From NCBI RefSeq assembly GCF_022179725.1, contig NZ_BPRC01000001.1:868001-932000 (forward strand): a stretch of 64,000 nucleotides of DNA. The letters are read 5' to 3'. This document shows, piece after piece, positions 55,025 through 63,750 of this stretch. This DNA comes from Methylorubrum aminovorans. GTDB taxonomy: Bacteria > Pseudomonadota > Alphaproteobacteria > Rhizobiales > Beijerinckiaceae. Made by a program: the position numbers and the translations under genes. The number at the start of each line of letters is the position of its first letter. The first letter of the stretch is position 1. A model generated the notes under the pieces. That model searched no databases. It saw only the letters and a list, made by a program, of their open reading frames with translations, and was not told the origin of the DNA.

Positions 55025-55816
55025 TCAGCCGCGGAACATCTGCGAGGTGGTGGAGAGCATCTGGTCGGCGGCGGTGACGACCTTCGAGTTCATCTCGTAG
55101 GCGCGCTGCGCCGCGATCAGCGACGAGATCTCGGTGACCGCGTTGACGTTGGCCTCTTCGAGGTAGCGTTGCTGCAGGTTGCCGAAGCCTTCCGAGCCCG
55201 GCAGTCCGGTGATGGCCGGGCCCGAGGCCGCGGTCTCGACGAACAGGTTGTCGCCGATCGACTCGAGGCCGACCTTGTTGACGAAGCGGGCGAGCTGGAA
55301 CTGGCCGAGCGCCTGCGGCGCGGTCTGGCCCGGCATCGTCGCCTGCACCGCGCCGGTGGCCGAGATCGTCACCGAGGTCGCGGTGTTGGGTACCGTCACG
55401 CCGGGATCGAGCAGGTAGCCGTCGCGGGTGACCATCTGGCCTTGCGCGTCGAGATCGAACGAGCCGTCGCGGCTGTAGGCGGTGCGTCCATCGGGCAGGC
55501 GGACGCGGAAGAGCCCCTCGCCGCGGATGGCGACGTCGTAGTCCTTCTCGGTCTGGGCCAGCGGCCCCTGGTTCATCGCGCGGGCGGTGGAGGTGGTCTT
55601 CACGCCCGAGCCCAGCGCAAGTCCGGCCGGAAGGATCGTGTTCTGGTCCGAGGTCGAGGAGCCAGAGCGGCGCAGGTTCTGATAGAGCAGATCCTGGAAA
55701 TGCACCTGCTGGCGCTTGTAGCCGGTGGTGCGCAGGTTCGCGATGTTGTTCGAGATGACCTGAACGTTGAGTTCCTGGGCCGCCATGCCCGTGGCGGCGG
55801 CATAGAGGGCGCGCAT
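55025..55816 (-). CDS. flgG: Flagellar distal rod protein FlgG
   Basis: 263 aa. MRALYAAATGMAAQELNVQVISNNIANLRTTGYKRQQVHFQDLLYQ at the N terminus and EEANVNAVTEISSLIAAQRAYEMNSKVVTAADQMLSTTSQM at the C terminus are the rod/hook signatures; length and C-terminal block identify FlgG. 26 bases downstream of flgF. Confidence 0.97.
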   Translation of the reverse strand: MRALYAAATGMAAQELNVQVISNNIANLRTTGYKRQQVHFQDLLYQNLRRSGSSTSDQNTILPAGLALGSGVKTTSTARAMNQGPLAQTEKDYDVAIRGEGLFRVRLPDGRTAYSRDGSFDLDAQGQMVTRDGYLLDPGVTVPNTATSVTISATGAVQATMPGQTAPQALGQFQLARFVNKVGLESIGDNLFVETAASGPAITGLPGSEGFGNLQQRYLEEANVNAVTEISSLIAAQRAYEMNSKVVTAADQMLSTTSQMFRG

Positions 55817-55842
55817 CGGCGTCGATCCTTAGAGCCGGGAGA

Positions 55843-56583
55843 TCAGGCGACGTCGGCGAGACGGCGGATGGCCGTGCCGCGCAGGTCGTCGAGGCGCGAG
55901 ATGATGCTCGACACCATCGTGTAGGTGCGGTTCACGTCCATCAGCCGGGTCATCTCGATCACCGGCTTCACGTTGGAGCGCTCGAGAGCGCCGGGCTCCA
56001 GATGCTGGCCGGGGCCGGCGGGCCGGGCGGGCGTCTCGGACGAGAACAAGTTGGCGCCCTCTGACTTGAGCGCCTGCGCGTTGGCGAAGGTGACGAGGCG
56101 CAGCCGGCCGCGGATGCCGAGATTGGTCGAGACCGTGCCGTCGGGGGCGATGGCGAGCCCCGTCTCCTGCTGGCCGATGGTGATTGGGCCGCCATCGCCC
56201 TGCACCGCGTAGCCGTCCGAGGTGACGAGGTTTCCGGTGGCGTCGAGTTCGAACGCGCCGTTGCGGGTGTAGCGCAGGCCCTGGGGTGTCTGGACCGCGA
56301 GGAAGGCGTCGCCGCGCAGGGCCACGTGCATCGGGTTGCCGTCGGGCTCCACCGGTCCCTGCGTGAGGTCGAGCGGCGTGCCCTGATCGATCACGTAGGA
56401 GAGGCGCCGGTCGGCGCGTTGGAAGCTGTCGGCGGAGGCGACCGGCATCAGGTATTCCTGGAAGCGGGCGGAGCGCGCCTTGAAGCCGGTGGTCGAGACG
56501 TTGGCCATGTTGTTGGCGATGACGTCGAGTTCGCGGGCCAGCGCGGCCTGGGCGGAGACTCCGACGAAGAGCGCGTTCTGCAT
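55843..56583 (-). CDS. flgF: Flagellar basal-body rod protein FlgF
   Basis: 246 aa. MQNALFVGVSAQAALARELDVIANNMANVSTTGFKARSARFQEYLMPV is the N-terminal rod motif; C terminus ERSNVKPVIEMTRLMDVNRTYTMVSSIISRLDDLRGTAIRRLADVA. Proximal rod component and first gene of the minus-strand flagellar unit. Preceded by a sigma-54-type element at 56620-56637. Confidence 0.96.
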   Translation of the reverse strand: MQNALFVGVSAQAALARELDVIANNMANVSTTGFKARSARFQEYLMPVASADSFQRADRRLSYVIDQGTPLDLTQGPVEPDGNPMHVALRGDAFLAVQTPQGLRYTRNGAFELDATGNLVTSDGYAVQGDGGPITIGQQETGLAIAPDGTVSTNLGIRGRLRLVTFANAQALKSEGANLFSSETPARPAGPGQHLEPGALERSNVKPVIEMTRLMDVNRTYTMVSSIISRLDDLRGTAIRRLADVA

Positions 56584-56619
56584 GGTGGGCCTCGGATGGC
56601 GACAGGTTCGTGCCATCCA

Positions 56620-56637
56620 CCGCAGGGGCCGTGCCAA
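56620..56637 (-). promoter_or_regulatory. Sigma-54-type -24/-12 promoter of flgF
   Basis: On the minus strand TTGGCACGGCCCCTGCGG: GG and GC are exactly 10 bases apart and the -24 half is a perfect TTGGCACG. The -12 half reads CTGC rather than TTGC. It is about 37 bases upstream of the flgF ATG. The first 12 bases are identical to the flgI element at 50276. Confidence 0.65.
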
Positions 56638-56656
56638 TCGCGGCCGATTGGTTTTT
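56634..56656 (+). terminator. Compact hairpin plus T-run in the flgF-fliL intergenic region
   Basis: CCAATCG-CGGC-CGATTGG followed by TTTTT (56652-56656): a 7-bp stem with 4-base loop and a T-run, the form of a plus-strand intrinsic terminator, although no plus-strand gene precedes it. It overlaps the -24 box of the flgF promoter, so it may instead reflect a binding site. Confidence 0.45.
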
Positions 56657-56733
56657 ACCCTAACAGACAATGACTTGCCTCGATCACACCTCCGCAGGGG
56701 CACCGGTCCGCCTTGCGCCGGCGGCAAGTCCGA

Positions 56734-56752
56734 CCCGGCAAGTTCTGCCGCC
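56734..56752. promoter_or_regulatory. ftr-like (FlbD) site between flgF and fliL
   Basis: CCCGGCAAGTTCTGCCGCC contains CGGCA-N5-TGCCG, the same core and spacing as the element upstream of flgI. It is about 100 bases upstream of the flgF sigma-54-type element and abuts the CtrA box of fliL on the other side, so one site could serve both directions. Confidence 0.55.
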
Positions 56753-56768
56753 TTAACCGAGGGTTAAC
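56753..56768. promoter_or_regulatory. CtrA box upstream of fliL
   Basis: TTAA-CCGAGGG-TTAAC matches the CtrA consensus TTAA-N7-TTAAC exactly. It lies 90 bases upstream of the fliL ATG and directly beside an ftr-like site. CtrA drives early flagellar genes in Caulobacter; fliL-fliM heads such a class II operon there. Confidence 0.7.
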
Positions 56769-56857
56769 CACGTCGGCCGAGAAGGAAGGCGAGGGGAGTG
56801 CGCCTCGCGCGCGGGCCTCGCCCCATCGTCCCGAACCGGTTTGCCGACGAGCAGCAC

Positions 56858-57376
56858 ATGGCCAAGAAGCCGAAGAAGGCGCCCGCGGCCGAGGGCGAGG
56901 AGGGCGCGGCGGAAGCGCCGAAGTCCAAGAAGAAACTCATCATCATCGCCGCCGCGGTGCTGCTCCTCGGGGGCGGCGGGGGCGGGTTCTTCTTCATGAA
57001 AAGCCGGGCGGCCCATGCCGACGCCCACGGCGAGCACGCGGCCGAGAAGGTCGATCCCAAGGCGCAGGCCGTGTTCCTCGACATGCGCGACATGATGGTC
57101 AACCTCAGCCCCGATCCCGGCGCGACCAAGGCCAATGTGCTCAAGCTGCGCGTCGCCCTGGAACTCAAGGACGCCAAGGTCGAGGCGACGGTGAAGCCGC
57201 TGATGCCGCGGGTGGAGGATGCCTTCCAGACCTACCTGCGCGAGATCCGGGCCAGCGATCTGGCCGGCTCCACCGGCCTCTATCGCCTGCGCGAGGAGCT
57301 GCTGCGGCGGGTCAACATCGCCCTGCATCCGGCCAAGGCCGAGGCGGTGCTGTTCAAGGACGTGATCGTCCAGTGA
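56858..57376 (+). CDS. fliL: Flagellar basal body-associated protein FliL
   Basis: 172 aa. A charged N terminus (MAKKPKKAPAAEGEEGAAEAPKSKKK), one transmembrane helix (IIIAAAVLLLGGGGGGFFF) and a periplasmic domain (VFLDMRDMMVNLSPDPGATKANVLKLRVALELKDAKVEATVKPLMPRVEDAFQTYLREI) typical of FliL. It supports stator function. An exact CtrA box lies upstream. Confidence 0.94.
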   Translation: MAKKPKKAPAAEGEEGAAEAPKSKKKLIIIAAAVLLLGGGGGGFFFMKSRAAHADAHGEHAAEKVDPKAQAVFLDMRDMMVNLSPDPGATKANVLKLRVALELKDAKVEATVKPLMPRVEDAFQTYLREIRASDLAGSTGLYRLREELLRRVNIALHPAKAEAVLFKDVIVQ

Positions 57377-57440
57377 ACGGCGCGGCCGCCTCTTCCCGAA
57401 CCCCGAACGCTGAAAAGACAACCGCGAGCGCGCGACAGGC

Positions 57441-58658
57441 ATGACCGGCCCCGAAGACGAGCTGGACGACGATTGGGCGGCCGCCTTTGCCGAGCAAGGC
57501 GAAGGCGGTGGCGGCGACGCGTCGCTGGCCGAGGAATGGGGCGCGGCGCTCGCCGAACAGGGCACGACCAAGAGCGCGGGCGACGTCGCCGCCGAGTGGG
57601 CGACGATGATCGAGGACGGGGAGACCGAGAATCTCCCCGAACTCGCCGGCAACGACCGCATCCTGAACCAGGACGAGATCGACGGCGTCCTCGGCTTCTC
57701 GCTGCGCGAACTCTCCGCCTCCGGCGCGGGAGGCGTACGCGCCATCGTCGATTCGGGTGTCGTCCAGTACGAACGCCTGCCGATGCTGGAAATCGTCTTC
57801 GACCGGATGATCCGGTTGCTGTCGACCAGCCTCCGCAACTTCTTCCAGGACAACGTCGAGGTGACCCTCGACAACATCACCTCGGTCCGGTTCGGCGACT
57901 ACCTCAACGCGATCCCGCTGCCGACCCTGCTCGGCGTGTTCAAAGCGGATGCCTGGGAAGGCTCGGGCCTCGTCACCGTCGAGCAGACGCTGGCCTACTC
58001 GACCATGGACCTGCTGCTCGGGGGCAAGCGCGGCGGCTCATCGAGCCGTCTCGACGGGCGGCCCTTCACCACGATCGAGATGAGCCTCGTGCGCCGCCTC
58101 GTCGAAATCATCCTCACCGATCTCGAACTCTCGTTCCAGCCGCTCTCGCCGGTGCGGTTCGGTATCGACCGCATCGAGACCAACCCGCGCTTCGCCACCA
58201 TCACCCGGCCCGGCAACGCCGCCATCCTCATCACGCTCAAGCTCGACATGGACGGCCGCGGCGGCGGGATGCAGATCCTGTTCCCCTACGCGACGATCGA
58301 GCCGATCCGCGACCTGCTCATGCAGAGCTTCATGGGCGAGCGGCTCGGGCGCGACCAGGTCTGGGAGAGCCACCTCGCCACCGAGATCTGGCAGGCGGAC
58401 GTGGAGATGGAGGCGGTGCTGCACGAGGTGACGCTGCCCCTGAAGCGCGTGCTCAACCTCAAGGTCGGCGACACGCTGATGTTCGACCGCAAGCCGACCG
58501 ACCTCATCACCGTGCGCTGCGGCGACTGGGCGCTGACGCAGGGGCGGATCGGCCGGATCGACGATGCCATCGCGGTGCAGGTCGCCCGCCCCCTGCGGCA
58601 GTCGCGCACGACGCTGCAGGCCTACGAAATCTCCATGCAGAACCGTAACGACGGCTGA
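57441..58658 (+). CDS. fliM: Flagellar motor switch protein FliM
   Basis: 405 aa. An acidic N-terminal extension of about 70 residues precedes the CheY-binding-type motif ILNQDEIDGVLGF (near residue 73). The middle CheC-like domain and a C-terminal surface-of-antigens domain follow (RVLNLKVGDTLMFDRKPTDLITVRCGDWALTQGRIGRIDDAIAVQV). Forms the C ring and binds phosphorylated CheY. The N-terminal extension is longer than in enterics. Confidence 0.95.
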   Translation: MTGPEDELDDDWAAAFAEQGEGGGGDASLAEEWGAALAEQGTTKSAGDVAAEWATMIEDGETENLPELAGNDRILNQDEIDGVLGFSLRELSASGAGGVRAIVDSGVVQYERLPMLEIVFDRMIRLLSTSLRNFFQDNVEVTLDNITSVRFGDYLNAIPLPTLLGVFKADAWEGSGLVTVEQTLAYSTMDLLLGGKRGGSSSRLDGRPFTTIEMSLVRRLVEIILTDLELSFQPLSPVRFGIDRIETNPRFATITRPGNAAILITLKLDMDGRGGGMQILFPYATIEPIRDLLMQSFMGERLGRDQVWESHLATEIWQADVEMEAVLHEVTLPLKRVLNLKVGDTLMFDRKPTDLITVRCGDWALTQGRIGRIDDAIAVQVARPLRQSRTTLQAYEISMQNRNDG

Positions 58659-58672
58659 GCGGCAGGCTGACC

Positions 58673-59182
58673 ATGATGACCTTCTTCGTCTCGATGGCCG
58701 CCGACGTCCTCGTCGCTGTCCTCCTCGTGGCCACCATCGTCTCCTCCGTGAGGCTGTCGCGGCGAATCAACCGGCTCAAGGCGGACGAGGCGGCCCTGCG
58801 CTCCACCATCGGCGACCTCGTGGTGGCGAGCGCCACCGCCGAGCGGGCGATCGCGGGCCTGCGCGCCACGCTGGACGAGTGCGACCGCACGCTCACCGAG
58901 CGCCTCGCCGGCGCCGAACGCACCAGCACCGATCTTGCCGCGCACGTGCAGGCGGGTGAGAGCGTCATCGCCCGCATCGCGGCCATCGTCGGCCAGGCAC
59001 GCCATGCGGCCACCGCGCCAGCCGCCGCGCCTTCGACCACTGCTCCCCAGGCCGGCCCGCGTGCCGTGCTGGTGGAACCCGCCCCGGCCGGCGGCAACGG
59101 CGAGCGTGTCGGCGCGGCGCTCGCCGCCGCTCAGGCCCTGTCCGAGCGCGCCCTCGACCGCCTGCGGGCCAGAGCCGCATGA
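58673..59182 (+). CDS. DUF6468 flagellar protein (PflI-like)
   Basis: 169 aa. An N-terminal membrane helix (FFVSMAADVLVAVLLVATIVSSVRL) is followed by a long coiled coil (LSRRINRLKADEAALRSTIGDLVVASATAERAIAGLRATLDECDRTLTERL) and an alanine-rich tail, the DUF6468 layout found after fliM in alphaproteobacteria, where PflI positions the flagellum. 14 bases after fliM and overlapping motE by 4 bases. Confidence 0.85.
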   Translation: MMTFFVSMAADVLVAVLLVATIVSSVRLSRRINRLKADEAALRSTIGDLVVASATAERAIAGLRATLDECDRTLTERLAGAERTSTDLAAHVQAGESVIARIAAIVGQARHAATAPAAAPSTTAPQAGPRAVLVEPAPAGGNGERVGAALAAAQALSERALDRLRARAA

Positions 59183-59976
59183 GCCTGCCCGCGCGCCGAC
59201 TCGCACGCCTCGCGAGCCTTCCGGCGCGTCCCTTCCGGCTGCGCCTGATCGACGCCGTGACCCTGGCGGCGATTGGGCTTCTCGTGCTCAAGCTGACCGC
59301 CCTGCTGGCCGACGACCCGGCGCCCCCCGGCACGCCGCTGCCGGACTTCGCCCGCGTGCTGGCCAAGGCACGGACCAATTACGAGCCGACCGACCCGACT
59401 ACCACCGGCTCCGTCTCGACGCCGCCGAAGAAGGCCGAGCCCGCTCCGCCGCCGGTCTACCAGCCACAGGTGCCGGAACCGGTCTCGGACAGCGAGCGGG
59501 CGATCCTTGAAAAGCTCGCCGCCCGCCGCGAGACCCTGAAGCATCGCGGGGACGAACTCGACCTGCGCGAGCAGATGCTGAAGGACGCCGAGCGCAAGCT
59601 CGAATCCGGCGTGGCCGACCTCAAGGGCGCCGAGGACAAGGTCGGGTCCGAGGGCAGCAGGCGGGCCGAGGCCGAGAAGGCGGGGATGAAGGGCATCGTC
59701 CTGATGTACGAGACGATGAAGCCGAAGGATGCGGCTCGGGTCTTCGACCGCCTGAACCTCGAGACGCTGGTGCCGATCGTGATGGCGATGAACCCACGCA
59801 AGATGGCCGAGGTGCTGGCCCTGATGGGCTCGGAGCCCGCCGAGAAGCTGACCGTGGCGCTCGCCAACCGCGCCCGCGGCGTCGACGCCCCGCAGGTGGC
59901 CGCCGCTGCCCCCGGTCTGCCGCCGGGCGAACTGCCGGCAATCGATCCGGGGCCTGCGGCCCGAACGGGGCGGTGA
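59179..59976 (+). CDS. motE: MotE-family protein (MgtE-N-like, flagellar motor chaperone)
   Basis: 265 aa. An N-terminal anchor (LIDAVTLAAIGLLVLKLTALL), a Pro-rich periplasmic linker, a coiled coil (SERAILEKLAARRETLKHRGDELDLREQMLKDAERKLESGVADLK) and a C-terminal MgtE-N-like domain (MYETMKPKDAARVFDRLNLETLVPIVMAMNPRKMAEVLALM). In Sinorhizobium MotE is a chaperone for MotC. Its ATG overlaps the preceding stop (ATGA). Confidence 0.88.
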   Translation: MSLPARRLARLASLPARPFRLRLIDAVTLAAIGLLVLKLTALLADDPAPPGTPLPDFARVLAKARTNYEPTDPTTTGSVSTPPKKAEPAPPPVYQPQVPEPVSDSERAILEKLAARRETLKHRGDELDLREQMLKDAERKLESGVADLKGAEDKVGSEGSRRAEAEKAGMKGIVLMYETMKPKDAARVFDRLNLETLVPIVMAMNPRKMAEVLALMGSEPAEKLTVALANRARGVDAPQVAAAAPGLPPGELPAIDPGPAARTGR

Positions 59977-59979
59977 GCC

Positions 59980-60474
59980 CTACCCGGCCGGCTTCGCCAG
60001 GGCCCGCTCGATCGCGTCCTCCAGGGCCGCCGGCTTCGTCGAGGGCGAGAAGCGGCCGATCACCCGTCCGTCGCGGCCGATCAGGAACTTCGTGAAGTTC
60101 CACTTGATCGCCTGCGTGCCGAACAGCCCCGGCTTCTCCCGCTTCAGACCGATGTAGAGCGGATCGGCGCCGGGGCCGTTCACCTCGAGTTTGGCGAGCA
60201 CCGGGAAGGTGACGTCATAGGTCAGCGAGCAGAACTGCTCGATGGCGGCGGCATCGCCCGGCTCCTGGGCGCCGAACTGGTTGCAGGGCAGGCCGAGCAC
60301 CACGAGGCCACGGTCGCGATGGCGGCGCCAGAGCTCTTCGAGGCCCTGATATTGCGGAGTGAAACCACATTTCGAGGCGGTGTTGACCACCAGAAGCACC
60401 TTGCCGCGATACTGCGACAGGGGATGGGGTTCGCCACGGGCATCGCGCGGGGCGTGATCGAGAATGCTGCTCAT
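59980..60474 (-). CDS. btuE: Glutathione peroxidase-family thiol peroxidase
   Basis: 164 aa. GKVLLVVNTASKCGFTPQYQGLEELW has the peroxidatic cysteine; LGLPCNQFGAQEPGDAAAIEQFC the second block with a resolving cysteine; WNFTKFLIGRDG the third with the conserved Trp-Asn. Reduces hydroperoxides. The ATG at 60474 gives the standard length. Convergent with motE, 3 bases apart. Confidence 0.95.
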   Translation of the reverse strand: MSSILDHAPRDARGEPHPLSQYRGKVLLVVNTASKCGFTPQYQGLEELWRRHRDRGLVVLGLPCNQFGAQEPGDAAAIEQFCSLTYDVTFPVLAKLEVNGPGADPLYIGLKREKPGLFGTQAIKWNFTKFLIGRDGRVIGRFSPSTKPAALEDAIERALAKPAG

Positions 60475-60662
60475 ATGCGCTCCGGGCACCTTCTTTTGCT
60501 CAATAATCCCGGCAGGAACCGGGATATTGTTCTGAATTTCGTGGAACGGTTCCAGGCTTGACCGCAAATTTCTTCGTCTCGCTTCTGTGCGGCGTCGGTG
60601 CGATTGCATCCGTCCGCAAGCGGGGCTAGGCGCCCCCTTACGACACCCTTAGGAGCCCGACC

Positions 60663-61364
60663 ATGCCGCCTCTGTCCCGCGGAACCGCGTCTGCCACCGC
60701 GCTTCTGCTCGCCGGAATGATGGTTCTGGCTTGGCCAAGCCTCGCCCCGGCGCAGGAGGATGCCGCAACCGACGCTGCGCCCGCCGAGCCGGCCGCCAAG
60801 CCGAAGCCGCGCCCGCGCAAGCCGGCTCCGAAGAAGGAAGAGGCCAAGGAATCCGCTCCCCCTGCGCCGTCCGGCACGGTGCTGGAACCTGCCGCGGCCG
60901 CCAGTTCCTCCCAGTGGCCCGCTGGCGCCAGCTCCGTCAGCGAGAGCTACGGCGACTGGACGATGAACTGCAACCGGGCCGAGGCGCGCACCGACTGCGT
61001 CATCATCCAGTCGCAGGGCGACCGGCGCACGGGCAAGCGGCTGTTCAGCGTCGAGATGCGCCCGCCCCGGGACGGGAAGAGCGAGGGACTGATCCTGATG
61101 CCGTTCGGCCTCCAGATCGAGCCCGGCGTCTCGTTCAAGCTCGACGACCGGCAGCTCGGCAAGGGGGCGCCGTTCTCCTACTGCGTCACCGACGGCTGCC
61201 TCGTACCGATCAGCCTGCCGACGCTCGCCACCGACGCGATGAAGACGGCGACCAACCTCACGATCTCGGCGACCAAGCCGGACGCGAAGGAACCCACGAT
61301 CATCACCGTGCCGCTCTCAGGCTTCGCGGCCGCCTTTGCCCGGGCGAGCGCCTTCGGAAGCTGA
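60663..61364 (+). CDS. Invasion-associated locus B (IalB) family protein
   Basis: 233 aa. A signal peptide (TALLLAGMMVLAWPSLAPA), a Pro/Lys/Ala-rich linker (residues 35-75), then the IalB domain: SVSESYGDWTMNCNRAEARTDCVIIQSQGDRRTGKRLFSVEM, with four conserved cysteines (also FSYCVTDGCLVPI). Despite the name, IalB proteins are widespread periplasmic proteins in non-pathogenic alphaproteobacteria; function unclear. Confidence 0.92.
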   Translation: MPPLSRGTASATALLLAGMMVLAWPSLAPAQEDAATDAAPAEPAAKPKPRPRKPAPKKEEAKESAPPAPSGTVLEPAAAASSSQWPAGASSVSESYGDWTMNCNRAEARTDCVIIQSQGDRRTGKRLFSVEMRPPRDGKSEGLILMPFGLQIEPGVSFKLDDRQLGKGAPFSYCVTDGCLVPISLPTLATDAMKTATNLTISATKPDAKEPTIITVPLSGFAAAFARASAFGS

Positions 61365-61410
61365 CGCACCGGCCCTCGCGATCAGGCGAAGAGATGGTAA
61401 GGCGGCACCC

Positions 61411-62679
61411 ATGCGGCCTTCAGCCAAAGCCCTCCTCCTCGCCACCCTGACCCTCACCGGCGCGAGCCCGGTGCGGGCCGAGGCTCCGACCGATCCGGCG
61501 GCCAGCGCGGCGGCAAACCCGGCAACAGCGCCGGATTTTGCGCAATGCCTCAGCGGATTGAAGACGCTCGCCGAGGCGCGCGGCGTGCCCCGGCCTGTGG
61601 CCGAGGCGGCGCTCACGGGGATCACCCCCGATCCCACAGTGGTGCCGGCGACCCAGTCCCAGGCCGAGTTCGTCAAGCCGATCTGGCAGTATGTCGAAGC
61701 GAGCGTGACGCCGGAGCGGATCGCAACGGGCCAAGCCAAGCTCGCCGAGTGGTCCGAGGTGCTGGGACGGATCGAGGCGGCCTACGGCGTCGATCGGCAC
61801 ATCCTGGTCGCCTTCTGGGGCGTCGAGTCGAATTACGGGGCCGCCCTCGAAGGGAATGGCATCCGCCCGGTGATCCCGGCGCTGGCGACGCTCGCCTGCG
61901 GCGACCCGGCCCGGCCCGGCCTGTGGCGCGACGAACTCGTCGCGGCCCTGAAGATCCTTGCCGATGGCGATGCCGACGCGGAGCGGATGCGCGGCTCCTG
62001 GGCCGGCGCCATGGGCCACACCCAGTTCATGCCGACCGCCTTCCTGCGCCACGCCGTCGATTTCGACGGCGACGGCCGGCGCGACATCTGGCACGCGGTG
62101 CCGGACGCGCTGGCCTCGACCGCCAACTTCCTCAAGCAATCCGGCTGGCGGGCCGGCGAGGGCTGGGGCGTCGAAGTGCTGCTGCCGGACGATTTCGATT
62201 ACCGGTTCGCCGACGAGTCCACCGAGCGCCCCTTTTCCGAGTGGCAGAGCCTCGGTCTGAAGCCCGCCGCCGGCGCCTTCCCCGAGGGCGCGGAGCGCCG
62301 CGCCGCCCTGCTGCTGCCGACCGGCGCCAAGGGCCCGGCCTTCCTGCTGGAGCCGAACTTCCGGGTGATCCTGCGCTACAACACGGCGCTGGCCTACGCG
62401 CTCACCGTGGCACATCTCTCCGACCGGCTGCGCGGCGCGCCCGGCTTCACCCGCGACTGGCCGCGGGGCGACCGCATGCTCACGACCGAGGAGCGCACTG
62501 ACCTGCAGACGCGGCTTTCCGCCCTCGGCTATCCGGTCGGCGGCGCCGACGGCAAGATCGGCCCGAAGACCCGCGCCGCGATCCGCGCCTTCCAGGCGGA
62601 CAAGGGCCTCGTGCCCGACGGCTACGCCGACGCCGCCCTGCTCGACCGGCTGCGGGCGGCGGGCACGCCGGCCCCCTGA
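61411..62679 (+). CDS. Lytic murein transglycosylase (MltB-type) with peptidoglycan-binding domain
   Basis: 422 aa. A signal peptide (residues 1-24, cleavage after VRA), an SLT/MltB domain with the catalytic Glu in VAFWGVESNYGAALEGNG, and MGHTQFMPTAFLRHAVDFDGDGRRDIW, plus a C-terminal PG_binding_1 domain (LQTRLSALGYPVGGADGKIGPKTRAAIRAFQADKGLVPDGYAD). Cleaves glycan strands to 1,6-anhydro-MurNAc, the substrate class recycled by AnmK encoded at the other end of the window. The next gene starts 4 bases later. Confidence 0.94.
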   Translation: MRPSAKALLLATLTLTGASPVRAEAPTDPAASAAANPATAPDFAQCLSGLKTLAEARGVPRPVAEAALTGITPDPTVVPATQSQAEFVKPIWQYVEASVTPERIATGQAKLAEWSEVLGRIEAAYGVDRHILVAFWGVESNYGAALEGNGIRPVIPALATLACGDPARPGLWRDELVAALKILADGDADAERMRGSWAGAMGHTQFMPTAFLRHAVDFDGDGRRDIWHAVPDALASTANFLKQSGWRAGEGWGVEVLLPDDFDYRFADESTERPFSEWQSLGLKPAAGAFPEGAERRAALLLPTGAKGPAFLLEPNFRVILRYNTALAYALTVAHLSDRLRGAPGFTRDWPRGDRMLTTEERTDLQTRLSALGYPVGGADGKIGPKTRAAIRAFQADKGLVPDGYADAALLDRLRAAGTPAP

Positions 62680-62683
62680 ACCG

Positions 62684-63268
62684 ATGCGCGTCCTGCTGGT
62701 CCACTGCCATCCCCGCGCCGACAGCTTCAACGCGCGGCTGCGCGACGCCGCCGGCGCCGCGCTCGAAGCGGCGGGTCACACGGTCGAGCGACTTGATCTC
62801 TACGAGGAGAACTTCGACCCGCGCCTCAGTGCGCGGGAACGGGGCGCCTATTACGACGAAGCGGCCGAGCGGTCCGACATCGCCGGCCATATCGCCGCCC
62901 TGCGCCGGGCCGAGGCACTGGTCTTCGTCTATCCCACATGGTGGTTCGGGCCGCCGGCCATGCTGAAGGGCTGGTTCGACAGGGTCTGGCTGCCCGGCGT
63001 CGCCTTCGCGCTGGGCGGGGCGAAGGTCTTGCAACCGCGCCTCACCCAGATCCGCCGGATCGCGGTGGTGACGACCTACGGCTCGCCGCGATGGCTGCTC
63101 TGGCTCGTCGGCTGGCCGGACTGGCGCCTGTTCCGCTTCGGCATCCGCCCGCTCTGCGCCCGGCGCTGCCGGCTCGACTGGATCGCGCTGACCGGCATGG
63201 ACAAAGCCACGGACGAGGCGCGGGCGCGCTTCGTCGAGCGAGTCCGTCGGAAGCTGACGGCGTTCTGA
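62684..63268 (+). CDS. NAD(P)H dehydrogenase (quinone)/KefF-type flavodoxin-like oxidoreductase
   Basis: 194 aa. RVLLVHCHPRADSFNARLRDAAGAALEAAGHTVERLDLYEENFDPRLSARERGAYYDE and LRRAEALVFVYPTWWFGPPAMLKGWFDRVWLPGVAFALG are the flavodoxin-like fold-2 signatures (FMN/FAD pocket and substrate loop). It reduces quinones or azo compounds with NAD(P)H. Four bases after the transglycosylase stop, so likely cotranscribed. Confidence 0.92.
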   Translation: MRVLLVHCHPRADSFNARLRDAAGAALEAAGHTVERLDLYEENFDPRLSARERGAYYDEAAERSDIAGHIAALRRAEALVFVYPTWWFGPPAMLKGWFDRVWLPGVAFALGGAKVLQPRLTQIRRIAVVTTYGSPRWLLWLVGWPDWRLFRFGIRPLCARRCRLDWIALTGMDKATDEARARFVERVRRKLTAF

Positions 63269-63274
63269 ACGGCG

Positions 63275-63670
63275 TCAGCCCGCCGGAAACCGCTCGAAGC
63301 TCGGCAGGCGGTGCGCGTCCTCCATCCAGGCGATGCGCTCGGCCACCTGGATATGCGCCTGCGGCGGCAGGGCGTCGGGCGTGTCGAGGGTTCCGGTCTG
63401 CACGTCGATCATGCCCGGCAGCATCTGCTCGTTGACGTAGAACAGGCTCGTGCCGCAGCGCCCGCAGAAATGCCGTCGGCCGTGCTCGGAGGAGGCGTAG
63501 ACGGCCGGCTCGCCGGAGATCGTCACGCGCTCGGCCGGCACCATCGCCCAGCCCACCATCGGCGCACCGGAATGCCGTCGGCAATCGGAGCAGTGGCAGA
63601 GCGCGTTATGGACGACCTCCGCGGTCATCTCATAGCGGATGGCCCCGCAATGGCAGCGTCCCTTGAGCAT
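63275..63670 (-). CDS. Gfa-like (S-glutathione formaldehyde-activating/CENP-V) zinc protein
   Basis: 131 aa. GRCHCGAIRYEM, LCHCSDCRRHSGAPMVGWAMVP and FCGRCGTSLFYVNE give the CxCG/CHCxxC/CxxC zinc-binding pattern of the GFA family. Family members include the glutathione-formaldehyde adduct enzyme Gfa, but many are of unknown substrate; in a methylotroph-like genome a formaldehyde link is tempting but unproven. The ATG at 63670 is chosen. Confidence 0.92.
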   Translation of the reverse strand: MLKGRCHCGAIRYEMTAEVVHNALCHCSDCRRHSGAPMVGWAMVPAERVTISGEPAVYASSEHGRRHFCGRCGTSLFYVNEQMLPGMIDVQTGTLDTPDALPPQAHIQVAERIAWMEDAHRLPSFERFPAG

Positions 63671-63750
63671 GGCGCTTTCCCCCTGAAATCCTGAAGCGTC
63701 ACCGCAGCGGCACACAGGATAGAGCCGGGGGACGGCCCCTCAAAGCGAGA

